Assembly: GCF_026151205.1 (NCBI RefSeq)
Contig: NC_087074.1
Location: 14,221,167-14,285,166 of the forward strand
Source of the DNA: Bolinopsis microptera
Taxonomy: Eukaryota; Ctenophora; Tentaculata; Lobata; Bolinopsidae
Direction of reading: 5' to 3'
DNA length: 64,000 bases
Below the pieces are notes generated by a model, which saw only the letters and a list, made by a program, of their open reading frames with translations, was not told where the DNA came from and did no database searches. Every line of letters starts with the position of its first letter. Positions within the stretch are counted from its first letter, which is position 1. The position numbers and the translations under genes are program-made. This document shows positions 57,878-64,000 of the stretch, piece by piece.

Positions 57878-60431
57878 GTTTGTGCGATTTCCGGTTTGGT
57901 TGCGGATTATGATCAAAGATTTTTATTAATCGTCTTTACATTGCCGCTAGTTTTGATGTTCTGGTTTATAAACATACCCTAAAAAGCTGAGAATACTTCA
58001 AAATCCTCTATTTCCTGCCTCTCTACTTACAGTGTAATTACCTCATCCCACCGCTCTTACTGTGATGCTCCGAAGACAAATTATACGCGCTCTCTGGTTA
58101 ATTATAATATTCAATTCATAGATTTTGGGTTGCAGATCGTTGTGACTTGCGACTCTTATAACTTAATAATTATTCTTACCTTTCATTTTGATTGTTGATT
58201 CGACTGCTCAGTGCTGTAATATGGTAGGTAACACTCAATTTTTACAAAGAAATCGTATTTAATCTTAGTTTAACGTTCCATAATTCAATCAATTAAACAA
58301 TAAATTGGAAGAAATATGAGGAAACTAGAAAGTTTGGCGCGACTAATTACCCTCAAAATAGTTAGTCTGATTTATTCTCCGTGCAGTTAGCTTTGACAAT
58401 TCATTATTGACGGATGTACATGAGTACATTTTCCGTTAATTTGGCATGACATGCTCTATTTTAACGCTAAAAAGTCTAATTCCGGAAGCTGTGTTTATTC
58501 CAAATATTTTATACATTCACCCTTCCAAAAAAGCCTAAAATGAACAACTGTTCGTCCTTATATTTCATGAATAGACCTCATTTGGTCTAGCGAGGAAAGC
58601 CTAGTTGTGATATTCGTAATTTGCTCGTATAGCCCGAATATACAGACAAAGTATGGTTAATTAGCAGTATAATTATGGTTAATTAGCAGTATAATTAGGT
58701 TTGATAACCTATTATATAACTGAATATGTAACCAACACCCAGGCTCTCTCAAGGTGCTAATGTTTAGCCCACCTTCCAGGTCTCCTGCATGTTCCTTCTA
58801 GCGTACTGTAAATCCAGTAGCTGCTTATAGCCATGTGGACTGTGTTTCTAACTCACATACACTGCTTATTTGGTGTCTGATTTGTTGTTCTTTTTTATTG
58901 TGTTTTAAGTTATAACGAAAACGCAATGCAGGTTTTAATAAGAGCCTCTATTTTACCGAGTGCAATTTAATACATGTATTTAAATGTTGTATGATTTCGG
59001 AGCTGAATTTAAATCGTAAATAATTCATTGACCCAGGAATGTTATCAGTGTCTATATACAGCCCAGACCACTGAGAAATAACGTCTAACTAGTAACTATT
59101 CTTCTAACCGGGAATTAGCAATAGTTTTACTTATCTATATCTATTTAAGAGCCATTACGTTAGATTATCAATACAATCACTAAATTGTTAATCGTTTCAT
59201 TAATAAACTCTAGACACAGCGATAGCGGTTGGATGATTATAATGCTCCCCTATATTCCGGTACGAGACTAATAAGTTTCCTCCTAACCGTGGAATGTGGA
59301 TCCGTCTATTGGTTTGATAAAATTATCGTCTTATATCGGTTATCTCGGCTTCAAAGCTTAGAACCAATGGATTCCTCAAAGGTAGGTACACAACTACTGC
59401 ATATGTCCCAGTTTGACAGTTGAATATTGCAGCTTCTCGTACCATCCATCACTATGTACTTAAAATTCGTGATATTCACTGTTTTTGTGGACTTTTAGTG
59501 GTTTTGTTTACAAGTGTGACTGTAATACCGCGATTTTGGCAGAATTTATCATCTAAGACACTCATCTTAAAGACGTTTTCGTCTTTATGATACGTTTCGG
59601 AATTCCGGAATTTCATTTTGTCCGATGTTATTCTTAGTACGAAGGATTCATGACCTATTTATCAATGATCGTGAGATATTTTGGGTATATTAAAAAATCT
59701 AAAGTATCGTTTTCCTCATCCTATATTCCAATTTCCAGATTAACTGACTAATGTTTAATACTCTAATAACAGAGGAATGCGTATTTAGAATCCTGTGACA
59801 TGAACGATACTGTTCTCAACTTCTTTACAACCATTCTGGGCTCTGACTGAATTCTGTGCCAACTATTCCATTGAGTTGTAAATCCCCTTCCCGGTTGTTT
59901 GAAATCGAGTACTTAAATATAAATAATCTTGGCACGGTGGTATTGTTCCAAAACAATATAACAATTTCCTTTGTGATGATCTATCTTCTCCAGCTTCCGT
60001 TCCCACGAAAAGGACCGGTATCAGCCTGATACCGCATTTTCATGTCAAACGGCTGACTCACTGTTTTAGACACGACCCATTGTGCTCCATATCTGATGAT
60101 CAGACTCCAGCTAACGCCTAACATCAGGAGATACTTCCGAACCTTTGTCGGTACAACAATCTTCCAGTATTTTCGTTGGTTACATGAAGTTGTTGTCTAA
60201 ATCTCGATTCACTGAACTGTGGTGTTTGTGTTTTATATATCAGCTGTATTGTGCTGTTCTGTAAAAGTTGATTAATCAATTTTCTCCGATATCAGCTATA
60301 TCTCAATAGGACGGCCAGCTGTCAAGCTTTGCCCTGTATAATCATGATTAAGGGAAACAGAGTGAGGGGGTTTGGCAAGCAGTGCTACTCGGGTAGTGTT
60401 GTTCCGTGAATATGATCAGTCGACAACAGGT
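57878..60431. other. Presumed intronic DNA, nothing further recognised
   Basis: Apart from the 59367 candidate exon I found no acceptor/donor pair with an open frame. Downstream exons of the plus-strand locus would therefore lie beyond 64000. Confidence 0.35.
59367..59381 (+). CDS. Candidate minimal first exon MDSSK (phase 0)
   Basis: ATG in a strong context (AACCAATGG), followed by five codons and donor TCAAAG|GTAGGT. It is very short, so on its own it is weak. It is listed because its phase and strand match the other first exons. Confidence 0.35.
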
Positions 60432-60590
60432 CTCTAGCTCCACAAGTCGTAGTCACGTGACTGTAGCTCCACAGGTCGTGGTCACGTGACTGTAGCTCCA
60501 CAGGTCGTGGTCACGTGACTACTAGTCACGTGACTGTAGCTCCACAGGTCGTGGTCACGTGACTACTAGTCACGTGGCTGTAGCTGCATA
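60432..60590. repeat. 29-bp repeat centred on GTCACGTGAC palindromes
   Basis: Four to five units of GTAGCTCCACAGGTCGTGG followed by TCACGTGACT, two of them with an extra ACTAGTCACGTGACT. The result is seven CACGTG-type sites within 160 bases. Confidence 0.85.
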
Positions 60591-61606
60591 GGTGCCTGTG
60601 CAATCATCATCAGTACTGCGGGAAGATTACCACCATCTTAGAGTTCGTTAGAAGATACGGACTGGGCACCAACTTTATTAGTTCATCTGCTGTTCATCAC
60701 GGCAGATTGCTCCGATAGTACGGGCATGGTCTGATGACTGATCTTCGCCAGAGATTGGAAAGACTTCTGAATAACTTTCTTGTGGGGAATAAAGTTCGAT
60801 TGGATGGTACAGTCCCTTTGTTACCCTTACAATAAAGAAGGGGTCACCGATTAATCATGGCCACCATGGTGACTGATTTGGTTTTGAAATTCATTAAAAT
60901 TTTATGAATATCACTACTTTTAGGCTTCCCTATGACATCTCTGCAAATCTCATTTCTCAGCTATACGCTAAATTCGATGTGATCTATTCAGTGATAGGAA
61001 TTTGTTTTAGCAATGGCGTAAATCCGTACCTTACCAGAGCCTGTGATGTGGATTGCTGAAGTTTTCCTCGATAAAATTCTTCGATCGGATTGATTCCTGT
61101 GCGAGCATAAATTTAAAATTTATTAATCGTTAGAAAATGTTCTAATTGACCCGTACAACAATCACCGGAGAAATGTGCGGCTTTTGTCATTTAGAGAACA
61201 AAATACCTCACATGTTATGCCTGAATATGGTTGTGTCATGTCATGCTAATAGCACCATTCTATAGAACTATAGAATTGCTATCGTCTTTGTTCTACCTGC
61301 CAACACATCTTCCCCGTAATCAATTCTTAGTTTTTCTTATTCGTATATGTTTTACTAGGATGTGCTGCTGGAAAATTAGGATGTGACTGAAAGATATCGT
61401 TTAAGAAAACGTTTATCCGGATTCCATTCGATCATGTATCATCATTCGATCATTAATTAACAGTGTCTAATTTCACGATCAGTAATCAAATATAAATCGT
61501 TCCTCTATATTTTTATGATATATTAATAGTGTACGATATATCCGAATACCGTGTGTCCTCCGGAACATGAGGCTTGTCAACATCAATGATAAGGTATATA
61601 TATACA
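60591..61606. other. Non-coding stretch, nothing recognised
   Basis: No open exon, repeat array or RNA gene was recognised on either strand. Confidence 0.35.
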
Positions 61607-61774
61607 TATCACCGGAGACTCGCGGGCGGAACAAAATATTGCCCGCGCACGCGCGGGCAATATTTCATGTGTCCCCGAGGGCGCTAGCCCGAGGAGGACA
61701 TATTTTCGTATAGCACGGAGGGCCCATCGGGCCCGAGGGCTATACGATTTTTCCGCCCGCGGGTCGAGGTGATG
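61607..61774. repeat. GC-rich multi-branched palindrome (cloverleaf-like)
   Basis: Outer arms ATCACCGGAGACTCGCGGGCGG and, inverted, ATCACCTCGACCCGCGGGCGG enclose three stem-loops. They are ATATTGCCCGCG/CGCGGGCAATAT, GTCC..GGGC-GCTA-GCCC..GGAC, and GTATAGC..GGGCCC..GCTATAC. It stands out sharply from AT-rich flanks. It could be a palindromic mobile element or a structured RNA locus. Confidence 0.7.
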
Positions 61775-62205
61775 TGGATTATATCCACCAGCGTGAGCTT
61801 TTTCTTATAGATATTAGTTATTATTTTAGTTTCTTCAAGAGATCCGTTTTTAATTTAGTTTCACTTTTACTTTCAACATGTTTCTAATGAAATTGATCGA
61901 ACAAATAAAACAGGGGTTACAGTTGATCGAAATTAAGAGTATTTAAGAAATATCAGAGAACAATTCTGACTCATTCAATTTAAGATAGTTCAAGATGCCA
62001 TAACATTAACAGTACGTTGACACTCTACTATTAGTCAAGCTATGAGCATCATATAAGATTAAACTTAATTTAAAAAGTTGCAATTCGGACATAATAATAT
62101 TAACACTATGATGTTAATAAGATAATATTACAGAGCTAGAGAAATATTTAACATAAACAATAAGTAAGATGGTGATCGTTACAGTATTGGGAAACTCTTT
62201 TGTAC

Positions 62206-64000
62206 TTATAGTCCAGGTTTAAGCATTATGAACGCGTATGTCGAGATCAGAGCAATAATCACAGCAGCTATGATAAAACCGGCCCGGTATAAAAGCTTTC
62301 TCGGGTTGTTTAAAGTAAGGATTTCAGACACATTCACAATGTTTTTATTCAAACCAGGGCGCTTATAACGATCCAGTCCAGCTTGGCTCCTATGCCCGGT
62401 GCGGGCCATGATAACACGATCATCAACCCCGTGCTGATTCAAGCGAGTAGTTACAGTGGCTCGTAGCGATCGTAGTGAGAACTTTCCTTTCTCTGAGTCT
62501 AATCCAGCGCGTTCGAAGTACTTCTTCTACTAGTAATTACGTCCGAGAGGTTTCTTAGTTCCGTACCTGTAATATAACTAACATAAAATTCATGAAAAAC
62601 CTTTTGCGTGTGTGAAAATTCAAAAAGAATACAGAAACTATTAGTAAGATAAGATTCAATTCAAATGCTGTATCAAAGAATGCTATGAATTTGGTAAACA
62701 TTTCAACAGGTAAATACAAAATGAAATACGATCATGAGTATTAAAAGACTGCTTAAAATTGTTGGGAGAGAACGTACCATACTAGATCTGTTGATGGATC
62801 TGCTCTCCTAAGAGGATGTTGAAACAGTCTCAGCGTAGAAGAGTTCCTCATTTCTGGAGGGCAGCGGTCAAGATAGAAGTGATAGTAGAAGTAGAACGTT
62901 TCTGTGTCGCTTTTCTTGCTGATATGGGTGACAGTCCTGCGTTTGTGGTGTATGTTTTTCAGACCAGGTTGACGATTTTTGGCCGCGTTCTCAACGTAAG
63001 TTGTGTCCACTGTTCTGTCTCCGATTGTGAAGGTAAAGCTCGCAGGGGTCATGTTGTTTAATTCCGTACCGCCTCTGAAAAATTTCAAAATTAGCACATT
63101 GCATAGCAGTAAATCAAAATTGTAGTTCGAAACTGAGTGCATGAAATGTGAAATTCCAACCAACATGTATGTTGAAGGAGAGCTCAGCTAATGTACCTGT
63201 TACACCTCAGAGTGAGTAGACGGCTTTATTTCAGCATTGGAAAGCGAGGTTATCAAAGAAGAAGATTCGAATGCAAAAGTTACCTCAATGCGAATGTGTA
63301 GGTTGTATAGAATATGAGAGAAGCCAACAGCTGCTCGGGATCAGAAGTGCCAAGTACGCTGAGGAGTCTTGCTGTATCGTCTTCAGACAGGTGGTCAGCT
63401 TGAGTGTTGGTAGGGGCTTTCATCGTGTACTGTTTCTGCTTCACGTATCCGTCATAGACGAGTTGAAAGGGGCGAAATCTTCGGTGCTTAAAGATGTTAT
63501 AATCTTCCCCGATGTTCAGATCGTCACATCTTGCACGTAAGACACGATTCAACCCTGAAGCAGAGGCATTTGTTTATCGCGGTAAATTGTGCCGAATTTG
63601 GTCCAATACCGGAATTATTGAAATACCGGAATAATTGAAATTGAAGTTTGAAAGAGGATTTGAATCAGAGAGAACATGAGCCTAAAATTTACAGAAAAAA
63701 AACTATTGATTGGAGTTAAAAAGAAAGACGACCAAATAATTCCTAACCTCCTAGGAGTCCGTGGAAGGTGACCTGGTCATAATCCTTCCCTTTAGATGCA
63801 ACATAGCGGACGAGACCGTTCGGCATTCTACTCAGTGGCATGACCTCCCAGCGAGTCTGCACCGTGGAATCCTCTTTAGCAAAGTCAGCGAAGGCGTTCA
63901 AAGCTGTCTGATTCTTTTTGAGGGTGTTCTCGGGGACAGTATTTGATAGATATCCCGTAACCGTCTTCTCAAGTTCACGATCGAGGTCAGTGCGAGGAGT
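62206..64000 (-). pseudogene. Crypton/DUF3504-type tyrosine recombinase gene, four exons, two in-frame TAG codons
   Basis: Minus-strand exons: 64000-63748 (continues beyond the window), 63554-63284, 63074-62778 and 62566-62206. All introns are GT-AG and all phases agree. The first exon is a SAM-like N-terminal domain (GYLSNTVPENTLKKNQTALN). The second ends in FYTTYTFALR and the third begins GGTELNNM, giving the box-I ALRGG-x-E arginine. The fourth has LGRNY, then TAG TAG (62532-62527), then KKYFERAGL, FSLRSLRATVTTRLNQ, MARTGHRSQAGLDRYKRPG. This order matches recombinase domains of Cryptons and their domesticated relatives. The His of the usual H-S-L-R is Arg here; the TGHRS His and the terminal Tyr are kept. 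After YKRPG comes a tail ending AGFIIAAVIIALISTYAFIM-LKPGL, a single membrane-like segment. The two stops suggest a pseudogene; sequencing error, polymorphism or readthrough remain possible. Confidence 0.75.

Noticed and set aside
62753-63061. Plus-strand frame at 62816-63061
   Set aside because: Antisense shadow of the third recombinase exon.

Overview
The window is animal-type nuclear DNA, most likely from an invertebrate metazoan. I cannot name the species. It is AT-rich, genes are split by GT-AG introns, and most of the length is intergenic or intronic DNA full of short inverted-repeat transposons and satellites. There is no operon-like packing and no bacterial signal. Coding exons are short, so most were found by pairing splice acceptors and donors with matching reading phase rather than as long open frames.

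Left end (1-6.4 kb): the tail of a non-LTR retrotransposon (1-563), then two divergent genes. On the minus strand is a four-exon gene for a linker-histone-like protein (914-2146), with an acidic S/E/T/Q-repeat N-terminus, a globular H15-type core and a lysine-rich tail. On the plus strand is an eight-exon gene (3016-6349) for a Ser/Pro-rich protein I do not recognise. The 0.8 kb between their 5' ends holds several CACGTG boxes.

6.4-30 kb is dominated by mobile DNA. It holds a 5'-truncated retroelement with a C-terminal restriction-like endonuclease (9657-11140, minus). It also holds a 6.26-kb long-terminal-inverted-repeat element with an 8-bp target duplication (11415-17674) that carries an inverted array of a 20-bp motif and nested MITEs. 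Further right are a decayed mariner-type element (19805-21256), a MITE with a 30-bp G run (24168-24877), a 37-bp-arm hairpin (28001-28083) and a hAT-type MITE (28951-29194).

30-60 kb looks like one long plus-strand locus with large introns. Phase-compatible internal exons (30439, 32614, 45269, 56920) sit among candidate alternative first exons (36502, 49960, its duplicate 55070, 57794, 59367). Every one of those first exons ends in phase 0. One product has an N-myristoylation/palmitoylation signal (MGNACSC). The exon at 56920-57236 ends in a segment resembling the start of the coiled coil of tumour protein D52 family members. That assignment is tentative, and the rest of the gene would lie beyond the right edge. 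The locus contains a near-identical 5.11-kb tandem duplication bounded by a 22-bp satellite, which duplicates one of the first exons.

Right end (62.2-64 kb, minus): four exons of a tyrosine-recombinase gene of the Crypton/DUF3504 kind, entering from beyond the window. Splice phases match throughout, but two consecutive in-frame TAG codons lie inside the catalytic domain, the box-II histidine is arginine, and the protein ends in a hydrophobic segment like a tail anchor.
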